The translations under genes were made by a program, and so were the position numbers. A stretch of DNA of 64,000 bases. It comes from Paracoccus aminophilus JCM 7686. Lineage in GTDB: Bacteria; Pseudomonadota; Alphaproteobacteria; Rhodobacterales; Rhodobacteraceae. The stretch spans positions 138,422 through 202,421 of the forward strand of contig NC_022050.1 in NCBI RefSeq assembly GCF_000444995.1, in the 5' to 3' direction. The notes beneath the pieces are model-generated. The model ran no database searches. It was given only the letters and a program-made list of their open reading frames with translations, and was not told where the DNA came from. This document shows, one piece after another, positions 36,609 to 44,585 of this stretch (within the stretch, counting starts at the first letter, position 1; each line of letters begins with the position of its first letter).

Positions 36609-37252
36609 GACGATGCCTCCGATCCGGTATCGCGTGGGGCGAAATCAGGTTTTTCGGCCAGTCGCCCGCGCCAGCTGCGCAGGGCCCAGACCAGGAGGCC
36701 AAGTATGATGAACGCCGAAGGGGCCAGCAGCATTAGTCGCAGCGGCACGAACCAGCCGCCCTGCGCCTGAGTGATCAGGATCTGTGTGCCGAACAGGCTG
36801 CCTGCGCCGAACAGCTCGCGGATGAAGGCCACGCTCATCAGCACGAGCGAATAACCAAGCCCATTGCCAAGCGCGTCGATCATCGAGGGCAACGGCGGGT
36901 TATGCATAGCATAGGCCTCTGTCCGACCCAGAACTATGCAGTTGGTCGCGATCAGCGACACGAAAACCGTCAGCCGCTGGCTCATGTCATGGGCGAATCC
37001 CTGCAACAGCAGATCGGCCAATATCACCAGTGTTGCGATGATCGTCAGTTGCACGATGATCCGGATCTGGTTCGGAATATGGCTGCGCAGGGCCGAGATG
37101 AGGCCCGCCGCCAGAGTCACCACCACGGTCAACGCGACCGACATGGTCAGCGCCGTCGCCATCGAGGTCGTCACCGCCAGCGCCGAGCAGATGCCGAGGA
37201 TATGGACGGCGACCGGATTCTTGTCGATCAGCGGATCGGTCAGTTGCTTCAC
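36605..37252 (-). CDS. nqrD: Na+-NQR subunit D
   Basis: 215 residues starting with GTG, whose bases overlap the stop of the nqrC tail (GTGA). Cys22 ([12 protein letters not shown]) and Cys105 ([15 protein letters not shown]) are the conserved iron-centre ligands shared with Nqr[21 protein letters not shown] is the usual fourth-helix motif. The overlap with nqrC codons beside the transposon proves that nqrD once followed nqrC directly. Confidence 0.95.
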   Translation of the reverse strand: MKQLTDPLIDKNPVAVHILGICSALAVTTSMATALTMSVALTVVVTLAAGLISALRSHIPNQIRIIVQLTIIATLVILADLLLQGFAHDMSQRLTVFVSLIATNCIVLGRTEAYAMHNPPLPSMIDALGNGLGYSLVLMSVAFIRELFGAGSLFGTQILITQAQGGWFVPLRLMLLAPSAFIILGLLVWALRSWRGRLAEKPDFAPRDTGSEASS

Positions 37253-37287
37253 AGCCCGGCCTCCCCTTTGCGCAGATTGTCCATGAA
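37249..37287 (-). pseudogene. nqrC: Displaced 3' end of nqrC
   Basis: On the minus strand 13 codons read [12 protein letters not shown] and stop, starting with TTCAT at the transposon border. This is the continuation of the frame broken at 17290 (GPFM). After removing the 5 bp duplication and the transposon, the joined gene is 780 bp with no frame error. It has no start codon of its own here. Confidence 0.92.
37283..37287 (-). repeat. Second half of the TTCAT target duplication
   Basis: ATGAA on the plus strand is TTCAT on the minus strand, and it directly abuts the tnpA-side end of Tn3 copy 2. It pairs with 17286-17290 across the two copies, not within one copy. Confidence 0.85.
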
Positions 37288-37325
37288 GGGGTCTGATGCC
37301 GGAGAGTGCAGAATCCTACGCTAAG
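37288..37325 (+). repeat. Tn3 copy 2 terminal inverted repeat, tnpA side
   Basis: 38 bp identical to the repeat at 17291-17328, adjoining the nqrC tail. Confidence 0.95.
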
Positions 37326-37334
37326 GCCGTTTGG

Positions 37335-40217
37335 TCATCTTTTGGGCCACCTGTATTCACCGGTGAGAAGGATGTGCGCCCACCCGAGGGGTGAAATATG
37401 CGCCAGAAGGTTTGCTGAGCAGTCCAAACCATCACTGCGGCGACTATCGACAGCGTGACCGAGATGTCTGGTGTTCCAGTAAATGATGATGGCGGCGAGG
37501 AGGTTCAGCCCGGCCATTCGGAAGTGCTGGCCTTGGGCTGTTCGATCACGGATTTCACCTTGGCGCCCTATGCGCAGGGCGTTTTTCAGCGCATGATGCG
37601 CTTCGCCCTTATTCAGGCCGATTTGGGCACGGCGTTGCATGTCGGCATCCAGCAGCCAATCGATGATGAACAGCGTCCGTTCGATCCGGCCGATTTCGCG
37701 CAATGCGACCGCAAGTTCATGCTGTCGGGGATATGCAGCGAATTTTCGCAAGAGTTGGCTTGGCGGCATCGCGCCCGCCACCATGGTGGCCGCTGCGCGT
37801 AGGATGTCGGGCCAGTTCGAGCTGATGACAGGTTCCCTGACCTTGCCGCCGATCAACCCCTTCAATTCTTTCGGGCAGGATGCCGGATTGAAGAGGTAGA
37901 GGCGCTTGGATGGCAGATCCCGGATGCGGGGGATGAACTGAAAGCCCAGAAGGGCAGTGACGGCGAAGACGTGGTCGGTAAAGCCGCCCGTGTCGGCATA
38001 CTGTTCGCGGATTTTCTGACCTGCGTCTGTCATCAACAGGCCGTCCAGGATGTAAGGGGCCTCGTTCACCGTGGCCGGGATGGTCTGGGTGGCGAAAGGG
38101 CCGAACTGGTCAGAGACATGGGTATAGGCTTTCAGACCGGGTTCATGGCCGTATTTGGCGTTGATCAGGTTCATCGCCTCGCCCTGGCGCGTGGTCGGGA
38201 AGAATTGCCCGTCGCTCGAAGCGGTCTGCCCTGCGCCCCAAAACCGGGCCATCGGCAAGGCAGATTGACCTTCGATCACCATGGCCAAGGCGCGTGCCAT
38301 CGCCTCGCTTTCCACATGCCAGCGCGACAAGCGCGAGAGCTGGAAATAATCATGGGTGTTCGTGGCCCCAGCCATTTTGCTGAGGCCAAGGTTCAGCCCC
38401 TCAGCCAGCAGCACGTTCAACATGCCGACCCTGTCTTTGCATGGAACGCCGGTGCGCAGATGGGTGAAGGCCTCGGTAAAGCCGATCTCGTCATCCACTT
38501 CGAGCAGGAGGTCTGTGATCCTGATCTCTGGCAGGCGGTTGTAGAGATCGAGCACCATGGCATCGGCCTCTTCGGGGACAGCGGCCGTCAGACGGTCGAT
38601 CTTGAGCACGCCATCTTCGATAGAACCTCCCGGAATGGCACCCGCCCTGGCGGCGCGGGCCAGTCGTTCCAAGCCATCTGCTAGGCGAGATTTTCGATCC
38701 GCGAGCCAGAGCTCCGGTTCAAACGGCATGGCCAGTTTTGGCGTGGCCCTGGCAACTTCCGTCGGAACCAGCGCGTCCTTGAGATCACCATACCGGCGGG
38801 AATGTGCGAGCCAGATGTCGCCGGCACGGAATGCGTCGCGTAGGTGGCACAGGACCGCCACCTCCCAAAGCCGGTTCCCATCGTCGTGATTCAAGTGTCG
38901 ATGCCATTTCGAAGCCCGGCGCAGAAAGGTCAGTGGCCGGGTAGTTGTCGTTTCCGTACCCGCGACGATGTCGGCGGCGGCAAGCAACGGTTCGGCCACC
39001 GGGGCCGCCTGAATATCGAGCGCCCGGAGCATGCGCGGCGCATAGCGTCGGAAGCGATGATACCCGTGAACAACATGTGCCAGTGGATCAGCCGCCAATG
39101 TGTCGGTCAGTTGGGCGGCGGTGGAAACAAGCCCCCTCAGCGATGACCAGCCTCCGGCGTTTTGAATGGCCTCGATCAGGGAGGCCTGATCTTCATGTGC
39201 TTCCAGCAGAGCTGATCCAAAATTTGAGAAGCCCTGCAAGGTGTCTTTCAAAGCAGCCTTGGCGTCATCTGCCCGAGCATCGCATACGCGTTTCGCCTCG
39301 CGCCACGTCTTCCCCACAATCCGGTCATGGCTTTCGACCACGGCATCGGCAATGGCACTGCGCCATTCCAGAGCGCAGACCGCGAGGATGGCAAGGCGGC
39401 GGTCGCCGGAGATATCCCGCAGATCTCCGGCGAAGTAACGTTCACCTTGCCGTCGGAGGCGCGCGATACGGTGGGGCGGCACACCCGACAGGACGGTTCG
39501 GTCCACGGCCATGGTCTGCAAGAATTCCAACCGGCCGAGCAGCCGGTTCATGTCGGCCGAGTTCTGGCCCACCTCAAACTGGCGCAGCCAGACAAAGCGG
39601 GTGACAGAACCGTCCGCCATTTCCGTCAGCAAGGCGTCAAGTCGGCTGCACATCTCATCATCCAGCCGGTCGGCAATCCGAGCGTCGATCCGTCGCTCTG
39701 CAGCAACGAGTGCATCCGCGCAAAGGCGTTCGATAACCGTGATCCCTGGGAGAATGGTCTGGGTCGCCCGGCATTGTTCCACGAAACGCCGCGCCAAGTC
39801 CTCGTTCGACCGGGCAGTTTCGGCTGTTCTCTCCAGCCAGGCCTTCAGGTCGCGCGATCCTCGGCCAGTGAACATCTTGTAGCTATAGAGATCCCGCAGG
39901 GCCGCCAGATGTTCATGACGCGTTTCTTCGCGGCTTGCATATCCAGCCAGATCGTCTGACTTCAGCCCAAGCTGTGCAGCCAGGAAGCGCGTGATCTCCA
40001 TTGGAATGACCTCGCCCGGGGTCAACAACCGACCGGGATAGCGCAATGCGCAAAGCTGGAGAGCAAACCCAAAACGATTGTGGGGGCGGCGGCGGGCGCG
40101 GATGATTTCCAGATCGTCGTCCGCAAGGATGTAGTGGCGCAACATCGCCGTTTCATCGATCGGAAGATCAAAAAGTACTGAGCGCTGACGCTCGGTGAGG
40201 ATAGTACGATGCGCCAT
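37335..40217 (-). CDS. tnpA: Tn3 family transposase, copy 2
   Basis: 960 residues, identical to the copy 1 transposase, including TASSDGQFF with the catalytic Asp and the GEAHHAL segment. It is read leftwards, and the first gene beyond the element in the same direction is the nqrC tail followed by nqrD, nqrE and nqrF. Transcription leaving the element could therefore express the promoterless half of the nqr operon. Confidence 0.95.
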   Translation of the reverse strand: MAHRTILTERQRSVLFDLPIDETAMLRHYILADDDLEIIRARRRPHNRFGFALQLCALRYPGRLLTPGEVIPMEITRFLAAQLGLKSDDLAGYASREETRHEHLAALRDLYSYKMFTGRGSRDLKAWLERTAETARSNEDLARRFVEQCRATQTILPGITVIERLCADALVAAERRIDARIADRLDDEMCSRLDALLTEMADGSVTRFVWLRQFEVGQNSADMNRLLGRLEFLQTMAVDRTVLSGVPPHRIARLRRQGERYFAGDLRDISGDRRLAILAVCALEWRSAIADAVVESHDRIVGKTWREAKRVCDARADDAKAALKDTLQGFSNFGSALLEAHEDQASLIEAIQNAGGWSSLRGLVSTAAQLTDTLAADPLAHVVHGYHRFRRYAPRMLRALDIQAAPVAEPLLAAADIVAGTETTTTRPLTFLRRASKWHRHLNHDDGNRLWEVAVLCHLRDAFRAGDIWLAHSRRYGDLKDALVPTEVARATPKLAMPFEPELWLADRKSRLADGLERLARAARAGAIPGGSIEDGVLKIDRLTAAVPEEADAMVLDLYNRLPEIRITDLLLEVDDEIGFTEAFTHLRTGVPCKDRVGMLNVLLAEGLNLGLSKMAGATNTHDYFQLSRLSRWHVESEAMARALAMVIEGQSALPMARFWGAGQTASSDGQFFPTTRQGEAMNLINAKYGHEPGLKAYTHVSDQFGPFATQTIPATVNEAPYILDGLLMTDAGQKIREQYADTGGFTDHVFAVTALLGFQFIPRIRDLPSKRLYLFNPASCPKELKGLIGGKVREPVISSNWPDILRAAATMVAGAMPPSQLLRKFAAYPRQHELAVALREIGRIERTLFIIDWLLDADMQRRAQIGLNKGEAHHALKNALRIGRQGEIRDRTAQGQHFRMAGLNLLAAIIIYWNTRHLGHAVDSRRSDGLDCSANLLAHISPLGWAHILLTGEYRWPKR

Positions 40218-40317
40218 ATTTCTTTTGCTTTCTACATATGGTTTGCGTATTGATGATTAAGATATTGAATAAGGAATTGTTCGGATGGCCGAAAGCGCGC
40301 CGCTTTCCAGAACACCT

Positions 40318-40331
40318 CAAACGAACGTTTG
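40318..40331 (-). promoter_or_regulatory. Candidate res core site in copy 2
   Basis: Inverted counterpart of 17942-17955: 6 bp arms with a 2-base centre, between tnpR and tnpA. Opposite orientation of the two sites is the geometry in which a serine recombinase would invert, not delete, the DNA between. Confidence 0.45.
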
Positions 40332-40337
40332 TGAAAC

Positions 40338-40949
40338 ATGCTGATCGGCTATGCGCGGGTTTCGAAAGCTGACGGCAGCCAGTCCCTCGACTTGCAACGA
40401 GATGCATTGATCGCGTCCGGCGTCGAGGAGGACCAGATCTACTCAGATCTGGCGTCCGGCAAGAAGGATGACCGATCCGGTCTGGAGGCCTGCCTCAAAG
40501 CATTGCGTGAGGGGGATGTGCTGATCGTGTGGAAGCTCGACCGCTTGGGGCGCAGCCTCCACCACCTTGTCAAAACCGTCAGCATGCTGTCCGAGCGTGG
40601 CGTTGGCCTCAAAGTTCTCACCGGGCAAGGGGCGCAGATTGACACAACGACTGCGGCTGGAAGGCTTTCATTCGGCATCTTTGCTGCGCTTGCCGAATTT
40701 GAAAGCGAGTTGATCCGCGAACGCACGATGGCGGGGCTCCAAGCCGCCCGCGCGCGCGGCCGAAAGGGAGGAAGAAAGTTTGCGCTGACGAAAGCGCAGG
40801 TCCGCATGGCTCAGGCCGCAATGGCTAGCCGCGACACATCGGTTTCAGAACTCTGTAAGGAATTGGGGGTCAAACCGGTCACACTCTACCGATATGTCGA
40901 CCCGAACGGCAATCTACGCGATTACGGGAAACGGGTTCTCAGCGCTTAG
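40338..40949 (+). CDS. tnpR: Tn3 serine recombinase, copy 2
   Basis: 203 residues, identical to the protein of copy 1 (Ser9 in YARVSKADG; C-terminal helix-turn-helix). It is divergent from tnpA, and the stop lies in the terminal repeat. Either copy could act on the sites in both elements. Confidence 0.93.
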   Translation: MLIGYARVSKADGSQSLDLQRDALIASGVEEDQIYSDLASGKKDDRSGLEACLKALREGDVLIVWKLDRLGRSLHHLVKTVSMLSERGVGLKVLTGQGAQIDTTTAAGRLSFGIFAALAEFESELIRERTMAGLQAARARGRKGGRKFALTKAQVRMAQAAMASRDTSVSELCKELGVKPVTLYRYVDPNGNLRDYGKRVLSA

Positions 40950-40982
40950 CGTAGGATTCTGCACTCTCCGGCATCAGACCCC
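40945..40982 (-). repeat. Tn3 copy 2 terminal inverted repeat, tnpR side
   Basis: 38 bp, inverse of 37288-37325. It is followed directly by truncated gltS sequence. Confidence 0.95.
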
Positions 40983-41165
40983 CCTCAGATCGAACACTGC
41001 CCAGAGGGTCCCCGTCACCGCGATGCAGAGAAAACCGCCCGCCACTGGCTCCGGGATCGAATAGCGGCGCAGGAGGTCAAGGTTCAGCGTCAGGATCTTG
41101 CCTGCGATCAGCAGGACCACGGCGAGATTGAAAGATAGGAAGGGATGTACCGAAAAGAAGGACAC
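40983..41165 (-). pseudogene. gltS: gltS 5' fragment (Na+/glutamate symporter)
   Basis: From the ATG at 41165 on the minus strand about 60 residues (FNLAVVLLIAGKILTLNLDL then RRYSIPEPVAGGFL) match the first two helices of GltS-type sodium:glutamate symporters; IPEPVAGG is the family signature. The transposon end cuts the gene at 40983. The remainder is not on the other side of either transposon copy: there an IS6 remnant is found. So the rest was lost in an additional deletion or moved outside the window. Confidence 0.8.
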
Positions 41166-41188
41166 GCGGTCGGGCCTGTCATGATATT

Positions 41189-41204
41189 ATCAACTGTTGT
41201 TGAT
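41189..41204. promoter_or_regulatory. Palindrome ATCAAC-N4-GTTGAT upstream of gltS
   Basis: ATCAACTGTTGTTGAT lies 23 bp before the gltS start. The same arms occur at 46385-46400 before phaC. A run of six T follows on the plus strand, so it could also be a terminator hairpin, though no plus-strand host gene leads into it. Confidence 0.4.
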
Positions 41205-41224
41205 TTTTTGCTTTGCCCCGGATC

Positions 41225-41245
41225 CCCGCCCCGGTCAAGGGCGGG
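41225..41245 (-). terminator. Hairpin after fabI, end of the phaC operon
   Basis: CCCGCCC and GGGCGGG form a 7 bp stem with a 7-base loop, 15 bp past the fabI stop on the minus strand. No T tract follows in that direction. Confidence 0.4.
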
Positions 41246-41259
41246 TCGATGCGCTTGCC

Positions 41260-42024
41260 TCAGGCGGTGGTGTGAAATCCATTATCGGCATAGATCACCG
41301 ATCCGCTCATCGGGCTCGCGGCCTCGGTGGCCAGAAAGGCCGCCAGCGCGCCGATCTCTTCAATGCTCACCAGTTTGCCGGAAGGCGTGCGAGCGCGAAC
41401 CTCATCCATCAGCGCATCGAACCGCCCGATCCCCGAGGCGGCGCGGGTTTTGACCGGACCGGTGGAAAGCGAATAAGCCCGGATCCCCTCACCTGCCAGA
41501 TCGGCGGCGGTATAGCGGACCGAGGCCTCCAGCGCGGCCTTGACCGGACCCATGAGGTTGTAATTCTCCACCACCCGATCCGCGCCGTAAAAGCTGACGG
41601 TGATCAGCGCACCACCCGCCCGCATCAAAGGCCGCGCCAGCCGCGCCATGCGCAGGAAGGAATGGCAGGAGACATCCATCGCCGTCGCAAATCCCTCGGC
41701 CGAAGCATTGACCACGCTGGTCTGCAGGTCCTCTTTTGGCGCGAAGGCAATGGCATGCAGAAGAAAGTCGAGCCGCCCCCATTCGGCGGTGATACGGTCA
41801 AACACCGCTTCCAGCTGGCCCGGCTCGCGCACATCGCAAGAGAGCAGCAAGTCTGCGCCCACCTCTTCGGCCACCGGCGCCACCCAGGGCCGCGCTTTTT
41901 CATTCAGACAGGTCAGCGCCAGCTCTGCCCCTGCCGCGCGAAAAGCCCGGGCGCAGCCGGCGGCAATGCTCACCTCATTCGCCACACCGACCACGAGGCC
42001 GCGTTTGCCCGTCAGATCAATCAT
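41260..42024 (-). CDS. fabI: Enoyl-[acyl-carrier-protein] reductase (NADH), FabI type
   Basis: 254 residues, short-chain dehydrogenase fold. N-terminal GKRGLVVGVANEVSIAAGCA is the FabI nucleotide-binding form; HAIAFAPKEDL, and the active site with Tyr155 and Lys162 in NYNLMGPVKAAL follow. The first tyrosine of the E. coli site (Tyr146) is Phe145 here, which is not expected to abolish activity. FabI reduces trans-2-enoyl-ACP in fatty acid synthesis. It overlaps ackA by 4 bp, an unusual place that suggests a paralogue serving the acetate/PHA operon rather than the housekeeping copy. Confidence 0.88.
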   Translation of the reverse strand: MIDLTGKRGLVVGVANEVSIAAGCARAFRAAGAELALTCLNEKARPWVAPVAEEVGADLLLSCDVREPGQLEAVFDRITAEWGRLDFLLHAIAFAPKEDLQTSVVNASAEGFATAMDVSCHSFLRMARLARPLMRAGGALITVSFYGADRVVENYNLMGPVKAALEASVRYTAADLAGEGIRAYSLSTGPVKTRAASGIGRFDALMDEVRARTPSGKLVSIEEIGALAAFLATEAASPMSGSVIYADNGFHTTA

Positions 42025-43190
42025 GTCTCTGTTCCCTCGCTTGCTGCTTCGCGGGCGATGATGCTTTCCTCATCGGTCGGAATGACGAGGAGTTTCACGC
42101 GGCTGGTTGCCTTGCTGATCCGACGCAGACCCGCCGCATTGGCCTTTGGGTCAAGATCGGCCCCCACCCATGCCAGACGCGCGGCCACGCGGGCGCGGAT
42201 GTCGGGCTGGTGTTCACCGATCCCTGCGGTGAAGACGATGGCATCGATGCCGCCCATGCTGGCGGCCAGCCGCGCCACCTCGCCCGCGATGCGCAGGCAA
42301 AAGAGGTCGATTGCCTCCGCAGCCTCGGGGCGCGGACTGGCCATCAGCTCACGGCTGTCAGCCTCGAACCCCGACACGCCAAGAAGGCCGCTTTCACGGT
42401 AAAGCATGGACTCGACCTGTTTCAGGCTTTGCCCCATTTCGCCCATCAGATGCAGGATCACGCCGGGGTCAAGTGCGCCGGAACGTGTCGCCATCGGGAT
42501 GCCGTCGAGCGTCGAGAACCCCATTGAGCTGTCGATGCTGATGCCGGCATGAATGGCGCAAAGACTGGCGCCGCTGCCCAAATGCGCGGCAACGACCTTC
42601 GCCTCAGGCCCCAGATCGCCCAGCTGTCCGGCGATATAGTGGTAGGACAGCCCGTGAAAGCCGTAGCGCTTGATCCCCCGGTCATAAAGCGCGCGCGGGA
42701 TCGCAAAGCGGCGCATCAGGGGCGGGTTGGTCGCGTGAAAGGCCGTATCGAACGAGGCCGTCTGCGGCACGTCCGGGTAAAGCGCCCGCATTACCCGGAT
42801 CAGCGCGAGGCTTTGCGGCTGATGCAGCGGCGCCAGCCTCGCCAGCGCGTCGATCTGCGCGATCACCTGATCGGTGATCCGCGCCGGGCCTTTGAAGACA
42901 TCGCCACCATGCACCACGCGGTGCCCGATGACGGCGAGCCGCGACAGATCGAACTGCTCTGCCAGCCAGGCGAAGGCCTGGTTCAGCACCGCCGTCAGGT
43001 CGCCGGGATCAGCGGTGATCGGGCCAGTCAGGGTCTCACCATCCCGTTTCAGGCGGATCGCAAAAGGCTCATCGCGGAAGTCGATCACGCCCGAGGCCAG
43101 CGGGCGCGGCCCGGCGATCTCCAGCGCGTAAAAGCCCAGTTTGATGGTCGAAGACCCGGCATTGAAGGTCAGGATCAGATCGCGGGTCAT
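42021..43190 (-). CDS. ackA: Acetate kinase
   Basis: 389 residues. Motifs: LTFNAGSSTIKLGFY at the N-terminus, GHRVVHGG, SFDTAFH, RYGFHGLSYHYI, and FTAGIGEH near the C-terminus. AckA interconverts acetyl phosphate and acetate with ATP gain. It overlaps the pta gene by 4 bp and fabI by 4 bp. Pairing with pta means acetyl-CoA can be turned to acetate and ATP, useful when respiration is limited. Confidence 0.95.
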   Translation of the reverse strand: MTRDLILTFNAGSSTIKLGFYALEIAGPRPLASGVIDFRDEPFAIRLKRDGETLTGPITADPGDLTAVLNQAFAWLAEQFDLSRLAVIGHRVVHGGDVFKGPARITDQVIAQIDALARLAPLHQPQSLALIRVMRALYPDVPQTASFDTAFHATNPPLMRRFAIPRALYDRGIKRYGFHGLSYHYIAGQLGDLGPEAKVVAAHLGSGASLCAIHAGISIDSSMGFSTLDGIPMATRSGALDPGVILHLMGEMGQSLKQVESMLYRESGLLGVSGFEADSRELMASPRPEAAEAIDLFCLRIAGEVARLAASMGGIDAIVFTAGIGEHQPDIRARVAARLAWVGADLDPKANAAGLRRISKATSRVKLLVIPTDEESIIAREAASEGTET

Positions 43191-44581
43191 GCATTCGCCT
43201 CCGCCTTGCGGATCGCGACCAGTTTCGCCAGCGCGGCCGAGGCGATACGGGCCGACAAAGGATCGGCGCGGCTGGTCAGCACGATCGGCACCCGCGCGCC
43301 CAGCACCAGCCCCGCCGCCGTCGCCCCTGCGAAATAGATCAGCTGTTTTGCCAGCATATTCCCGGCCTCAAGATCCGGCACCAGCAGGATATCGGCCTCT
43401 CCTGCCACCTGCGAGACAATGCCCTTGGTCGCCGCCGCCTCCGGGCTGATCGCATTGTCAAAGGCCAGCGGCCCGTCGACAAGCGCGCCGGTGATCTGGC
43501 CGCGTGCGGCCATCACCGTCAGCGCGGCCGCGTCCAGTGTCGCGGGCATCATCGGGTTGACGGTCTCGACCGCCGCCAACACCGCGACCTTCGGCTGATC
43601 GCGCCCCAGAAGCCGCATCAGATCGACCGCATTCTGGCAGATGTCGCGCTTCTGCTCCAGGGTCGGCGCGATATTGATCGCGGCATCTGTCACGATCACC
43701 GGCTTGCCATAGGCGGGCACATCCATAGCGTAGACATGGCTGATACGGCGTTCAGTGCGCAGGCCCCCGGTCTTCGAGACCACCGCCGCCAGCAACTCAT
43801 CGGAATGCAGGCTGCCCTTCACAAGCACCTGCACCTCACCGCTCGCCGCGAGTTCCACCGCCCGCGTCGCCGCCGCATGGCTGTGCTCCGTCTCCTCGAT
43901 CCGGAAGCCATCGAGCGAGACCCCGGCCTCCACTGCGGCTGCGTGGATCTTTGCGCCGGGACCGATAAGAACCGGATCCAGCAGCCCCTCATCCCTCATC
44001 TCGACCGCGCCCAGGATCGCGGATTTCGAACAGGGATGCACCACCGCCGCCCGCACCGGCGGCAGGGCCCGGGCCTCTTCGATAAAGCCCTGCCAGCGTC
44101 CTTTCGGCAAGATGACCGCCTCGGGAAGGTGCCCGGGCACCCAGGTCAGTTGCTCAACCGGCGCCAGCACCAGCGCTTCGCCCGAAAGCACCACCTCGCC
44201 ACGCTGATTGCGGGCGGTGGTCGCAAGGCGGACACGGTTCTTACCCTCGATCAGTTCGACCACCTCGACCTCGGCGGTGACAGTATCGCCAGGCGCGACC
44301 GGTTTCAGAAAGCGGATCTGCTGGTCGAGATAGATCGTCCCCGGCCCGGGCAGGCGGGTGCCAAGCACCCCCGAGATCAGCGCAGCCGTCCACATGCCGT
44401 GGATTACCACATGACCAAAAGGCCCATGCGCGGCGAAGCCGGGATCGAGATGGGCGGGGTTCGCATCACCCGAAACGGCTGCGAACAGCGCGATATCCTC
44501 GGGGCCGACATGGCGACTGAGGCTGGCACGGTCGCCGATCTTCATCTGGTGGAACAGATGGTTGGTGAGGTTATGGCTCAT
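43187..44581 (-). CDS. MaoC-like hydratase / phosphate acetyltransferase fusion
   Basis: 464 residues from the ATG at 44581 (a second ATG is one codon upstream), with AAAGGTG before it. Residues 1-~150 are a MaoC hot-dog domain (FAAVSGDANPAHLDPGFAAH and HGMWTAALISGVLG, with the hydratase Asp and His). The rest is a phosphotransacetylase/phosphate butyryltransferase domain (VHPCSKSAILGAVEMRDEGL; VKGSLHSDELLAAV; VTDAAINIAPTLEQKRDICQ). The fused enzyme type is known as bifunctional enoyl-CoA hydratase/phosphate acetyltransferase. The hydratase may supply (R)-3-hydroxyacyl-CoA to PhaC, whose gene ends 5 bp upstream. Confidence 0.9.
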   Translation of the reverse strand: MSHNLTNHLFHQMKIGDRASLSRHVGPEDIALFAAVSGDANPAHLDPGFAAHGPFGHVVIHGMWTAALISGVLGTRLPGPGTIYLDQQIRFLKPVAPGDTVTAEVEVVELIEGKNRVRLATTARNQRGEVVLSGEALVLAPVEQLTWVPGHLPEAVILPKGRWQGFIEEARALPPVRAAVVHPCSKSAILGAVEMRDEGLLDPVLIGPGAKIHAAAVEAGVSLDGFRIEETEHSHAAATRAVELAASGEVQVLVKGSLHSDELLAAVVSKTGGLRTERRISHVYAMDVPAYGKPVIVTDAAINIAPTLEQKRDICQNAVDLMRLLGRDQPKVAVLAAVETVNPMMPATLDAAALTVMAARGQITGALVDGPLAFDNAISPEAAATKGIVSQVAGEADILLVPDLEAGNMLAKQLIYFAGATAAGLVLGARVPIVLTSRADPLSARIASAALAKLVAIRKAEANA

Positions 44582-44585
44582 CATA

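Larger units (their letters stand above)
37288..40982 (-). mobile_element. Tn3-family transposon, copy 2 (3695 bp, inverted)
   Basis: Same length, terminal repeats and gene positions as copy 1 in opposite orientation; each position equals 58273 minus the copy 1 position. The tnpA-side border joins the nqrC tail, and the tnpR-side border cuts gltS. Outer flanks are ATGAA and CCTCA. Encoded proteins are identical to those of copy 1, so the duplication is recent or the copies are kept equal by recombination. Confidence 0.95.
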
